Part shown: positions 1-6,813 of the stretch, one piece after another
How positions within the stretch are numbered: position 1 is the first letter of the stretch
Layout: every line of letters begins with the position of its first letter
Origin: an uncultured Kineosporia sp.
Lineage (GTDB): Bacteria; Actinomycetota; Actinomycetes; Actinomycetales; Kineosporiaceae
Length of the DNA stretch: 7,718 nucleotides
Assembly (NCBI GenBank): GCA_937859855.1
Contig: CALMAR010000216.1
Location: forward strand, 1-7,718
Direction of reading: 5' to 3'
Translations under genes and position numbers: made by a program
Notes under the pieces: generated by a model
The model's input: the letters and a program-made list of their open reading frames with translations, nothing else
Databases searched by the model: none
What the model was told of the DNA's origin: nothing

Positions 1-671
1 CGGTCCAGCACGACCTCGATCGGGCCGGTGCCGAATGGCGGCCGACCGGTCGCGGCGTAGGCCAGGGTGGCCCCCCAGCCCCACCAGTCGGTGGCCGCCG
101 TGACCGGCTCGCCGCCGATCACCTCCGGGGACAGGTAGCCCGGCGTCCCCATCACCAGGCCGGTGCGGGTGATCCGGGACTCGTCCGCCACGTGGGCGAT
201 GCCGAAGTCGATCAGGATCGGGTCGCCGTCCAGCAGCATCACGTTCGCCGGCTTGACGTCCCGGTGCACGATCCCGGCCGCGTGGATGGCGCGCAGGGCG
301 TCGGCCAGCACCCGGCCGATCCGGGCCACGTGCCCGCGCGGCAGCGGGCCGTGCTGGCGGACGTGCACGTCCAACGGCTTTCCCGGCACGAAGTGGGTGA
401 CCAGGTACGGCCGCGGGCCGCCGACGTCCGCGTCGATCACCGCGGCAACCTGCGGGTGCCGGACCCGGCGCAGCGTCTCCACCTCGCGGGCCAGTCGGCG
501 CCGGGCGTCGGGATCGTCGGCGATGTGCGGGCGCAGCAGCTTGATCGCCACCGCCCGGCCCTCGTCGTCCAGCGCGAGGTGGACGACGCCCATCCCGCCC
601 TCGCCGAGCCGCTGCAGCAGGCGGTAGCCCCCGACCATGTCGGGCGCGGCCGCGGCAGAGCCTGGACTCAT
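1..671 (-). CDS. Ser/Thr protein kinase, N-terminal catalytic part (runs off the left edge)
   Basis: Hanks-type (PknB-like) serine/threonine kinase; only the first 223 residues lie in the window. Visible motifs in order: glycine-rich loop GEGGMGVV (residues 23-30), ATP-anchoring lysine in VAIK (K44), catalytic loop HRDVKPAN (136-143, D138), DFG (155-157), activation-loop threonines in TRT (168-170, at the place phosphorylated in PknB), the APE-like SPE (181-183) and the subdomain IX Asp-Trp (D195-W196). All catalytic residues are intact, so an active kinase is expected. The family normally phosphorylates proteins on Ser/Thr. Any C-terminal membrane or sensor domain is outside the window, so the signal it reads is unknown. 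An in-frame TAG at 675-677 rules out a longer N-terminus; ATG at 638 is an alternative start. No good Shine-Dalgarno precedes ATG 671. The CBS gene ends 39 bp upstream on the same strand, so co-transcription is plausible. Confidence 0.93.
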   Translation of the reverse strand, partial: MSPGSAAAAPDMVGGYRLLQRLGEGGMGVVHLALDDEGRAVAIKLLRPHIADDPDARRRLAREVETLRRVRHPQVAAVIDADVGGPRPYLVTHFVPGKPLDVHVRQHGPLPRGHVARIGRVLADALRAIHAAGIVHRDVKPANVMLLDGDPILIDFGIAHVADESRITRTGLVMGTPGYLSPEVIGGEPVTAATDWWGWGATLAYAATGRPPFGTGPIEVVLD

Positions 672-710
672 GCGCTAACGGTACGGGCCGGGCAGGACGG
701 ACTCCGCACC

Positions 711-1139
711 TCAGCTGCTGATGTACGCCGTGAGCTGGTCACGCTCCGTCTCCAGCAGGTCGATCTTGTGCTTGACCACGTCGCCGATGCTGACGATGCC
801 GACCAGGCGGGACTCCTCCACGATCGGCACGTGCCGGAACCTGCGGTCGGTCATCAGCCGCATCAGGTCGTCCAGGTCGGTGTCCGGCGGGCAGGTGTGC
901 ACCTGCGCCGTCATGATGTCGCTGACCGGCGCGTCCAGCAGGTCCGCGCCCACCTGTTGGAGCTTGCGGACGACGTCGCGCTCGCTCACGATGCCGTCGA
1001 CGGAGGTGCCGTCGGAGGAGACCACCAGCGCCCCGACACCGTGCTCCGCCAGCTTGTCGAGCAGCTCGGCGACGCTGTGGTCGGGGCTGACGGTGACCAC
1101 CAGGTCACCCTTGTCACGCAGGACGTCAGTCACTCGCAT
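711..1139 (-). CDS. Two-CBS-domain protein
   Basis: A 142-residue protein made almost entirely of a tandem CBS (Bateman) module. The first CBS repeat spans about residues 12-64 and contains GIVSERDVV (49-57). The second spans about 76-128 and contains FRHVPIVEE and GIVSIGDVV. A short C-terminal helix follows. CBS pairs usually bind adenine nucleotides (AMP, ATP, SAM) and act as energy or redox sensors. Length and layout match stand-alone actinobacterial CBS proteins such as the mycobacterial hypoxia-induced HRM1, but I see no sequence proof of that role. ATG at 1139 is preferred over the longer ATG at 1184 because a strong AAGGAGG lies 8 nt upstream and the protein then begins MRVTDVL, as family members do. 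The kinase gene follows on the same strand, suggesting a small signalling unit. No catalytic domain is present. Confidence 0.9.
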   Translation of the reverse strand: MRVTDVLRDKGDLVVTVSPDHSVAELLDKLAEHGVGALVVSSDGTSVDGIVSERDVVRKLQQVGADLLDAPVSDIMTAQVHTCPPDTDLDDLMRLMTDRRFRHVPIVEESRLVGIVSIGDVVKHKIDLLETERDQLTAYISS

Positions 1140-1147
1140 GTCCGATG

Positions 1148-1154
1148 CCTCCTT
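1148..1154 (-). promoter_or_regulatory. Ribosome binding site of the CBS gene
   Basis: Read on the minus strand this is AAGGAGG, a near-perfect Shine-Dalgarno sequence 8 nt before ATG 1139. It decides the start: the in-frame ATG at 1184 would place this site inside the coding region. Confidence 0.8.
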
Positions 1155-1164
1155 CGGCAACGGA

Positions 1165-1188
1165 GCAGGTGGCCCGGCCACCACCTGC
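1165..1188. repeat. Inverted repeat in the leader of the CBS gene
   Basis: GCAGGTGG (1165-1172) and CCACCTGC (1181-1188) are perfect 8-bp arms around an 8-bp centre. An overlapping alternative palindrome, GGTGGCC-c-GGCCACC, occupies 1168-1182. The element starts 26 bp before the CBS start codon. It could be a repressor operator or an mRNA hairpin; no known motif was recognised. Confidence 0.45.
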
Positions 1189-1477
1189 CGTCACAAGACG
1201 GTATCCGGATGATCGCGGTCTGGGGAGACCCCGAGCGGCGGGATCGGCGGATCGGGACGACGGGATCGCCGTCACAGGTGAGGAATGACGCAGGCCCGAT
1301 CCTCTCGACGCATCACCGATCAACCAGTTGAATGTGTACAGAGGCCGATGACGCCCGCGTCCCGGTCTCCGACGTCCGTGGTGCGCGGTTTGCGTGGTCC
1401 GGGCGCCGCTCCAGGTTCGGCGGCCGCCCGGCCGGCGCACCCTCCACTCGGATCGTCCGGCACGTTCCTGCCGGTGG

Positions 1478-1484
1478 AAGGAAG
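1478..1484 (+). promoter_or_regulatory. Ribosome binding site of the ABC ATPase gene
   Basis: AAGGAAG, preceded by GG, lies 7 nt upstream of GTG 1492. It supports this GTG rather than the upstream ATG at 1285, which would add 69 residues of unconserved, proline/arginine-rich sequence. Confidence 0.7.
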
Positions 1485-1488
1485 TGGC

Positions 1489-1502
1489 ACTGTGGCCACA
1501 GT
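1489..1502. repeat. 14-bp perfect palindrome covering the GTG start codon
   Basis: ACTGTGG-CCACAGT is a perfect palindrome that includes the initiation codon at 1492. Part of it is fixed by the conserved N-terminal codons (M-A-T), so it may be incidental. If real, it would be an operator or a hairpin acting on translation initiation. Confidence 0.35.
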
Positions 1503-2565
1503 CACGTTCGACAAGGCGACCCGGATGTACCCGGGCGGCACCAAGCCCGCGGTCGACGCCCTCAACCTCGACATCCAGGACGGGGAGTTCCTCGTCCTGG
1601 TCGGCCCGTCGGGGTGCGGCAAGTCCACCTCGCTGCGGATGCTCGCCGGCCTCGAAGAGGTCAACGGCGGGCGGATCCTGATCGGCGACCGGGACGTCAC
1701 CCAGATGCCGCCCAAGGACCGCGACATCGCGATGGTGTTCCAGAGCTACGCGCTGTACCCGCACATGAGCGTCGCGGACAACATGGGTTTCGCCCTGAAG
1801 ATCGCCGGCAACAACAAGGCCGACATCCAGCAGCGGGTCGAGGAAGCCGCCAAGATCCTCGACCTCACCCCGTACCTGGACCGCAAGCCGAAGGCGCTGT
1901 CCGGCGGCCAGCGGCAGCGGGTCGCGATGGGCCGCGCGATCGTCCGCAAGCCGCAGGTGTTCCTGATGGACGAGCCGCTGTCGAACCTCGACGCCAAGCT
2001 GCGGGTGCAGACCCGCACGCAGATCGCGTCACTGCAGCGCCGGCTCGGCGTCACCACGGTCTACGTGACGCACGACCAGACCGAGGCCATGACGATGGGT
2101 GACCGGGTCTGCGTGCTCAAGGACGGCCTGCTGATGCAGGTCGGCTCCCCGCGCGAGCTGTACGACCACCCGGACAACGCGTTCGTGGCGGGCTTCATCG
2201 GCTCCCCCGCGATGAACCTGCTCACCCTGCCGGTGGTCGACGGCGGCGTGCAGTTCGGGGACGCCGTGCACCCGGTCCCCCGTGCGGCGCTGACCGACGC
2301 CGGAAAGTCGCTGACGCTGGGCGTGCGCCCGGAGGACCTGCAGCTGTCCGAGCACGGCATCCCGGTCGAGGTCGAGGTCGTCGAGGTGCTCGGTGCCGAC
2401 GCCTACGTGCACGGCACGCTGGAGAGCGAGGGCAGCGACCTGCCGATCATCGCCCGGGTGGACGGCCGCCGTCCGCCGGAGAAGGGCCAGGAGGTGCACT
2501 TCCAGGCCGCCGAGGGCCACGTCCACCTGTTCAACCAGGAGACGGGCCAGCGACTGAAGGACTGA
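1492..2565 (+). CDS. msiK: MsiK/UgpC-family sugar ABC importer ATPase
   Basis: Cytoplasmic ATP-hydrolysing subunit of a carbohydrate ABC importer (CUT1 class), 357 residues. Motifs in order: Walker A GPSGCGKST (38-46), Q-loop Q84, signature LSGGQ (136-140), Walker B VFLMDE (156-161), D-loop SNLD (164-167), H-loop H194, then a MalK-type C-terminal regulatory (TOBE/OB) region with GVRPEDL (277-283). Every catalytic residue is present. The start MATVTFDKATR and the internal sequence closely match actinobacterial MsiK, also annotated UgpC. No permease or solute-binding gene lies next to it. That fits the known role of Streptomyces MsiK as a shared ATPase energising several sugar transporters encoded elsewhere. 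The GTG start is chosen for its ribosome binding site and the conserved N-terminus. A stem-loop follows the stop codon. The family is certain; the sugar specificity cannot be read from sequence. Confidence 0.96.
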   Translation: MATVTFDKATRMYPGGTKPAVDALNLDIQDGEFLVLVGPSGCGKSTSLRMLAGLEEVNGGRILIGDRDVTQMPPKDRDIAMVFQSYALYPHMSVADNMGFALKIAGNNKADIQQRVEEAAKILDLTPYLDRKPKALSGGQRQRVAMGRAIVRKPQVFLMDEPLSNLDAKLRVQTRTQIASLQRRLGVTTVYVTHDQTEAMTMGDRVCVLKDGLLMQVGSPRELYDHPDNAFVAGFIGSPAMNLLTLPVVDGGVQFGDAVHPVPRAALTDAGKSLTLGVRPEDLQLSEHGIPVEVEVVEVLGADAYVHGTLESEGSDLPIIARVDGRRPPEKGQEVHFQAAEGHVHLFNQETGQRLKD

Positions 2566-2578
2566 CCCGCCGCAGGAC

Positions 2579-2616
2579 GACCGGCCGATCCCGCCCCGGC
2601 GCGGGGCCGGCCGGTC
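2579..2616 (+). terminator. GC-rich stem-loop after the ABC ATPase gene
   Basis: Outer arms GACCGGCCG (2579-2587) and CGGCCGGTC (2608-2616) pair perfectly over 9 bp. An inner CCCCG/CGGGG pair (2594-2598 with 2602-2606) closes a 3-nt loop, with an asymmetric internal bulge between. It begins 13 nt after the TGA. There is no T-tract, which is common for actinobacterial terminators. It may separate the ATPase transcript from the DUF4032 gene or only attenuate it. Confidence 0.55.
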
Positions 2617-2629
2617 GCCGCGTCCGGGC

Positions 2630-2651
2630 TATCCTCGTCGCGTCGCGACGA
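2630..2651 (+). promoter_or_regulatory. Candidate -10 box with overlapping palindrome before the DUF4032 gene
   Basis: TATCCT (2630-2635) resembles an actinobacterial -10 box, but no clear -35 lies upstream. A perfect palindrome TCGTCGCG-t-CGCGACGA (2635-2651) sits directly after it, where transcription would start, and before the GAGGAG ribosome binding site (2655-2660). It could be a repressor operator, or a leader hairpin near the ribosome binding site. Confidence 0.4.
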
Positions 2652-2665
2652 CCCGAGGAGCGGGG

Positions 2666-3979
2666 ATGACCACGGCGCGAAGCCTCCAGATCACCTCGGC
2701 CGCGCCCGACCCGGCCCTGCTCGATCTGCCCTGGTCGACACCGCTGGAGCAGTGGCCCCTCAACCGCCTGGCCACCCTGCCACGGGGCATCTCCCGGCAC
2801 GTCGTCCGGTTCGTCCAGCTGTCCGGGCACGTGCTGGCCGCCAAGGAGATCAACGAGGCGCTGGCCCGGCGGGAGTACGACCTGCTGCGGATGCTGCGCC
2901 GCCTCGGGCTGCCCGCGGTCGAGCCACTGGGCGTGGTCACCGGCCGGGTCTCCGCCGACGGCGAGGACCTCGACCCCGTGCTGCTCACCCGGCACCTGCA
3001 GTTCTCCCTGCCCTACCGCGCCGCGTTCTCGGCGTCGGTGACCCCGCAGACCGGCACCCGGCTGATCGACGCCCTGGCGATCCTGCTGGTCCGGCTGCAC
3101 CTGTCCGGCTTCTACTGGGGCGACGTCTCGCTGTCGAACGTGCTGTTCCGGCGGGATGCGGGCGCCTTCGCCGCCTACCTGGTGGACGCCGAGACCGGCG
3201 ACCTGCACGACACCCTGTCCAGCGGCCAGCGCGAGCACGACCTCGACCTGGCCCGGATCAACGTGGCCGGCGAGCTGATGGACCTGGAGGCCGGAGGGCT
3301 GCTCGACGGGGGCCTGGACCCGATCGAGACCAGCGACACCATGCTCGAGCGGTACTACTCGCTCTGGTCCGAGCTGACCGCCCCCGAGGCCTTCGAACCC
3401 GGTGACCGGTGGCGGGTGGACGCGCGGATCCGGCGGCTGAACGACCTGGGCTTCGACGTCGGCGAACTGAACATCGCCACGGACCTGACCGGCACCTCGA
3501 TCGAGATCCAGCCCAAGGTGGTGGACGCCGGTCACCACCGCCGCCGGCTGCTGCGCCTGACCGGCCTGAACGTGGAGGAGAACCAGGCCCGGCGGCTGCT
3601 GAACGACCTGGATACCTACCGGGCGGCCACCGACAAGCAGGGCGTCGACGAGGACGTGGTGGCGCACGAGTGGCTGGCCCGCGCCTTCGAGGCCACGGTC
3701 CGGTCGGTGCCGCAGGAGCTGCGCGGCAAGCTGGCCCAGGCCGAGCTGTACCACGAGGTGCTGGAGCACCGCTGGTACCTGTCGGAGCTGCGCGGCCGCG
3801 ACGTCGGCCTGGACGAGGCGGTCAGCGACTACATCGGCGGCGTGCTGCTGCACAAGCCGGACGAGGCCGCCGTCCTCGGCGTCGACACCGAGGAGATGCC
3901 GGTGATCTCCGACGCCATGGACGACGACCTCGACGCCAGCCCCGCACCGCTGCCCGGCGGCGGCGCGTCGGGCCCTTAA
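2666..3979 (+). CDS. DUF4032 protein with kinase-like N-terminal domain
   Basis: A 437-residue cytoplasmic protein of the actinobacterial DUF4032 family, often labelled lipopolysaccharide-kinase-like; its function is not established. The N-terminal half keeps a protein-kinase-like skeleton: K60 in LAAKEINEAL as candidate ATP-binding lysine, YWGDVSLSNVLF (150-161) as catalytic loop with D153 and N158, and VDAE (173-176, D174) in place of DFG. The canonical HRD is replaced by WGD. The C-terminal half (about 225-400) is the helical DUF4032 region, including IEIQPKVVDAGHHRRRLLRLTG (split here at residues 279-300) and a helical segment around 330-380. The tail is acidic then Pro/Gly-rich. ATG 2666 has GAGGAG 5 nt upstream. 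It lies 100 bp after the MsiK-type gene on the same strand, an arrangement I recall from other actinobacteria, which suggests a link to sugar uptake or energy state. The substrate cannot be predicted. Confidence 0.85.
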   Translation: MTTARSLQITSAAPDPALLDLPWSTPLEQWPLNRLATLPRGISRHVVRFVQLSGHVLAAKEINEALARREYDLLRMLRRLGLPAVEPLGVVTGRVSADGEDLDPVLLTRHLQFSLPYRAAFSASVTPQTGTRLIDALAILLVRLHLSGFYWGDVSLSNVLFRRDAGAFAAYLVDAETGDLHDTLSSGQREHDLDLARINVAGELMDLEAGGLLDGGLDPIETSDTMLERYYSLWSELTAPEAFEPGDRWRVDARIRRLNDLGFDVGELNIATDLTGTSIEIQPKVVDAGHHRRRLLRLTGLNVEENQARRLLNDLDTYRAATDKQGVDEDVVAHEWLARAFEATVRSVPQELRGKLAQAELYHEVLEHRWYLSELRGRDVGLDEAVSDYIGGVLLHKPDEAAVLGVDTEEMPVISDAMDDDLDASPAPLPGGGASGP

Positions 3980-4007
3980 GCTGAACGCACCGGTTAGTAA
4001 AGCAGAT

Positions 4008-6800
4008 CTAGGGGGAGTCCCAGGAGAAGGCACCTCCGCGGGATGCAGGCCCCGCCGTCGAGACGTCGACTGCCAACAGGCGTCGCGTGAGGACGTCCAT
4101 GTTGGAATACGTGCTAACCATTCGGCGAACCAGCGGTTCCTCGATCATGTCGTAGGCGCTTCTGCCGGCCCGACGGATAATCGAAGCGGCTGTCTCCGCA
4201 TGGAATTGAGGTCGGGCGCCTTCCCTTACGGCCCAGTCGCGAATGTCCAGGAGGTTGCGGGCCTTTGTGTCTGAGGCGCCGACAGCGAGACCTGCCTCCG
4301 CAGCGAGATGACTTGCGGAGAGGAACAGGTCCCGACGCGTGATCTTGTAGCAGCCACGCGCCGCCGACGCCACGGTGAACAGGATTCTAGAGACAGTCGG
4401 CCAGGTAACAGGCTGGCCGCCGAGAGCCTTACTTAGGGCCATCACATCCAGAGCAAGGGCACTGGGATGATCCCCCAGCACATCGAGCGTCACGCCAAGC
4501 TCCTGTAGGAAGTAGATGTGACCGGTACCGAAATCCTCCATCTCAACCAGTGCGGCGGCCTGTTCGCGCAATAGAATTCTGGCCTCATCTGCCTCGCCGG
4601 CGCTGCGAAGGGCGGAAGAAAAAGCTGTCAGGTACGAGATGCGCCGCGGGTGGCCAGTCCAAGTCGCTCTAGCGAGTTCTACTCCGAGAGCGGGATCTTC
4701 GAAGTGCCGGTTCAGGTAGAGCAGCGGGTGGATAGCATCCTCGTATCCATGGGTGGCCACGAACACGGCTGCTCGCCGGGCTGTCTGGGTCAGAATCGGT
4801 CCGATTAGACCACGTTCGGTGGCCACTTCCATAATTTCGTCGCAGATCATGGGATGGCGCGTTCGAACCGTCGTTCCCTCCACGCTGATCGCGGCTTCTT
4901 CGCCCAGCGGGGCCAGAATCTGTGAATCGATCTCCCAAAGGTGCAGTTGCGAGGCTACGGCGAGCTGCTTGCGGGTCAGGGTCCAGGATTCCTTTGAATC
5001 GGCACACGCGATCAGTACCAGCATCTCAGCGAGATTTGATTGATCTGTTCCGACGGGTAACTGTGCAAGCCGGCCGATCAGGTTCTCGATGTGGCCGCGG
5101 AACTGCTGCGACTCCCGTACTGCAAGCATTGCACCGAACAAAGTCGATCCACCTCGAGCGGTGCTGCTTGACGCGGCATCGAGAAGCCGGGCGGCGCGGT
5201 CCTCAACCGGGAGCGTAGCTAGCTCTCCGAGTGCCTCGTCTCCGTCCTTACCCCAGCCCTCGACGAGAGCACGTGCGTCCACGCCTGACAGGCCGCGCAC
5301 AGCGAAACGCTGGGTATCCACGACTTGGCGGCCGTAGGTGAAGGGCGCATGGCTTCCCGTAACCAGAAGACAACTCAAATGTGGTTGTTCATATAGATGG
5401 TCCAAAAGCACCTTGATCGTCGGTATGCAGTCATCAGCATTGTCGACAATGACCACGAGCGCCCGCTCGGCAGTCGCCTGACTGATCCAGTCGAGCGGAT
5501 CGGTGGGAAAGTCGGTCACCCGTCTCCAGATTACGCTCACGTCGGGCAGCTCCGCGCATTTCTTCGCCAAGCGCAGCAGCCCCAGACTCTTGCCCTCTCC
5601 CGTTGCGCCGTACACAGCGAGATGCAGAGCCAGTCTTCGTTGGGACCAGCGCTGCACTGCGGCGCTCAGCTCGACGTCGATGGCACGCAGCGGAATCACC
5701 GGGTCGACTGCGTCTAACCACGAGGGCTGTCGACCATTGTAGAATGCGAGCCGCGAGTCCGAAGGTGGAATGAGCGAAGCAACCTGTTCTAGAGCCTGAT
5801 CGGCGAGGAGCCATCCCCGGGGCAGCGCAGTGCCCGGTCTTTGGCGCGGCAATGGGACTCGGGCCGTTGACAGGTCGACTACCTCGCTGAAGAGCGTATC
5901 GACGTCCACGTTGTAATAAACCATAGCGCGACCTGGGGCTGCCCTGGTCAACTGTGCCGGGACGGGCGGAAGAGCCATATCCGGCGTGTCATTGATCGCC
6001 CATGCGACGTCGAAGTCGCTCGTGCGGCGCTCTGCTTCGGCCTGGCTGATGGCCGCCCTTATAAGGTCGTCCCACCCACCGTAACCGAGGATTACGACGG
6101 TCTGACGCTGCAGAGTATCCATCACGTCCCTCGCCAATTGCGGCCGGGACTGGGCCAATTGCTCGTCCTGGTTCATGGTGTTTGGAAAACGCCAGTAACC
6201 GTGTAAATGCACGATCGGGATGGCGCTGCCCGGCGAGTTCAAGGCCGAGTATCCGCGATCGTCAGAGAGCGAAATGGGCAATGCCGTGAGGCCAAGTTGC
6301 GCTAGTGCGACCTCGAGCAGAGGGTCGAAGTTGGTGGTGAGGATGACGCCGCGTCGATCGCGCGGCGGGGGGGCGCGGGCTGCCGCCAGGTGGCGAATGG
6401 GGTGGGGGACGGCGCACCGGGGGGTGCTAGGCTCGTATTTCTGGAGCTGATCTGCACTCAGGGAGAGGGTCTCGTCCCTTTCCTTGATGTACGCCTGAAG
6501 GACGGCCAAACGCACGATGCGGTCAGCGGCGTCGGGTCCGCGGACGGCAACAAGGTAGTTGAACGCCGCTCGATACCGCGAGCCGTGGTCCTCGGCGCCG
6601 ATCATCGCGAGATGATCCTCCAATCCCGCCGCGCCGTCCGTGGCCGCGAACGACTTCTTGATGGCGACAGTCATGGAACGAACGTCGGCGATCGCGCCGC
6701 GGGACAGAGCGCTGCCCAACAAGAAGGTGACCGCCCTGGACGTGTCACCGGCGCGAATCGCCCGCAGCCTCTCGGCAAGTTCCTTCTGCTGCATGATCAT
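4008..6800 (-). CDS. SIR2-like/STAND NTPase, predicted antiphage defence protein
   Basis: A 930-residue multidomain protein. Residues about 20-310 form a SIR2-like domain: FLLGSALSRG (26-35) at the NAD-loop position, TTNFD (155-159), HLHG (198-201, H200 as candidate catalytic histidine) and VVILGYGGWDD (235-245). Residues about 365-560 form a P-loop NTPase with Walker A GATGEGKS (398-405), Walker B ALVVIVDNADD (447-457) and a sensor-like LLVTGSHAPF (478-487). Residues about 560-930 are mostly helical, TPR-like in places, and would be the sensor. SIR2 fused to STAND NTPases is a known defence layout (Avs class): target binding oligomerises the protein and the SIR2 domain destroys NAD+. Function here is inferred. 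ATG 6800 is chosen because GGAGGG lies 6 nt upstream and it overlaps the TGA of the preceding membrane gene; an upstream in-frame ATG (6893) lies within that gene. The first SIR2 motif departs from the usual GAGxS. Confidence 0.85.
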   Translation of the reverse strand: MIMQQKELAERLRAIRAGDTSRAVTFLLGSALSRGAIADVRSMTVAIKKSFAATDGAAGLEDHLAMIGAEDHGSRYRAAFNYLVAVRGPDAADRIVRLAVLQAYIKERDETLSLSADQLQKYEPSTPRCAVPHPIRHLAAARAPPPRDRRGVILTTNFDPLLEVALAQLGLTALPISLSDDRGYSALNSPGSAIPIVHLHGYWRFPNTMNQDEQLAQSRPQLARDVMDTLQRQTVVILGYGGWDDLIRAAISQAEAERRTSDFDVAWAINDTPDMALPPVPAQLTRAAPGRAMVYYNVDVDTLFSEVVDLSTARVPLPRQRPGTALPRGWLLADQALEQVASLIPPSDSRLAFYNGRQPSWLDAVDPVIPLRAIDVELSAAVQRWSQRRLALHLAVYGATGEGKSLGLLRLAKKCAELPDVSVIWRRVTDFPTDPLDWISQATAERALVVIVDNADDCIPTIKVLLDHLYEQPHLSCLLVTGSHAPFTYGRQVVDTQRFAVRGLSGVDARALVEGWGKDGDEALGELATLPVEDRAARLLDAASSSTARGGSTLFGAMLAVRESQQFRGHIENLIGRLAQLPVGTDQSNLAEMLVLIACADSKESWTLTRKQLAVASQLHLWEIDSQILAPLGEEAAISVEGTTVRTRHPMICDEIMEVATERGLIGPILTQTARRAAVFVATHGYEDAIHPLLYLNRHFEDPALGVELARATWTGHPRRISYLTAFSSALRSAGEADEARILLREQAAALVEMEDFGTGHIYFLQELGVTLDVLGDHPSALALDVMALSKALGGQPVTWPTVSRILFTVASAARGCYKITRRDLFLSASHLAAEAGLAVGASDTKARNLLDIRDWAVREGARPQFHAETAASIIRRAGRSAYDMIEEPLVRRMVSTYSNMDVLTRRLLAVDVSTAGPASRGGAFSWDSP

Positions 6801-6813
6801 GCAGGACCCTCCA
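6797..6813 (-). promoter_or_regulatory. ATGA stop/start overlap with ribosome binding site
   Basis: On the minus strand TGGAGGG (6807-6813) precedes ATG 6800 by 6 nt, and the TGA of the membrane gene (6797-6799) overlaps that ATG by 2 bases (ATGA). This layout normally couples translation of two proteins needed together. It also fixes the start of the SIR2-STAND protein. Confidence 0.75.

Larger units (their letters stand above)
1140..1491. other. Divergent intergenic region without a gene
   Basis: About 350 bp separate the minus-strand CBS gene from the plus-strand ABC ATPase gene. It must carry promoters for both. Apart from the two ribosome binding sites and the inverted repeat at 1165-1188, it contains a short inverted repeat GGTCT-gggg-AGACC (1217-1230) and several GGATCG words at about 1239-1269. 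No convincing -35/-10 pair was found in either direction. TTGAAT at 1328 has no -10 at the right distance. Open frames crossing it look like shadows of high-GC sequence. Confidence 0.6.

Noticed and set aside
192..1331. Long plus-strand open frame across the kinase and CBS genes
   Set aside because: It is a shadow frame of high-GC DNA: His/Val/Asp/Arg-rich without domain motifs, opposite two genes with intact motifs.
1285..1491. N-terminal extension of the ABC ATPase from ATG 1285
   Set aside because: The added 69 residues are low-complexity and unlike the family; GTG 1492 has a good ribosome binding site and gives the conserved N-terminus.
3980..4007. Terminator between the converging DUF4032 and STAND genes
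   Set aside because: No stem-loop could be built in these 28 bases.
2531..4033. 500-residue minus-strand open frame opposite the DUF4032 gene
   Set aside because: Its composition (Gln, Val, Gly, Arg, His repeats) is the usual antisense shadow, and the plus frame has kinase-like motifs and a ribosome binding site.
6345..6430. Possible double compensating frameshift in the SIR2 domain at the GC-rich patch
   Set aside because: The actual frame gives a plausible helix leading into GVILTTNFDP, and the alternative frames give only Pro/Arg-rich sequence or stops.
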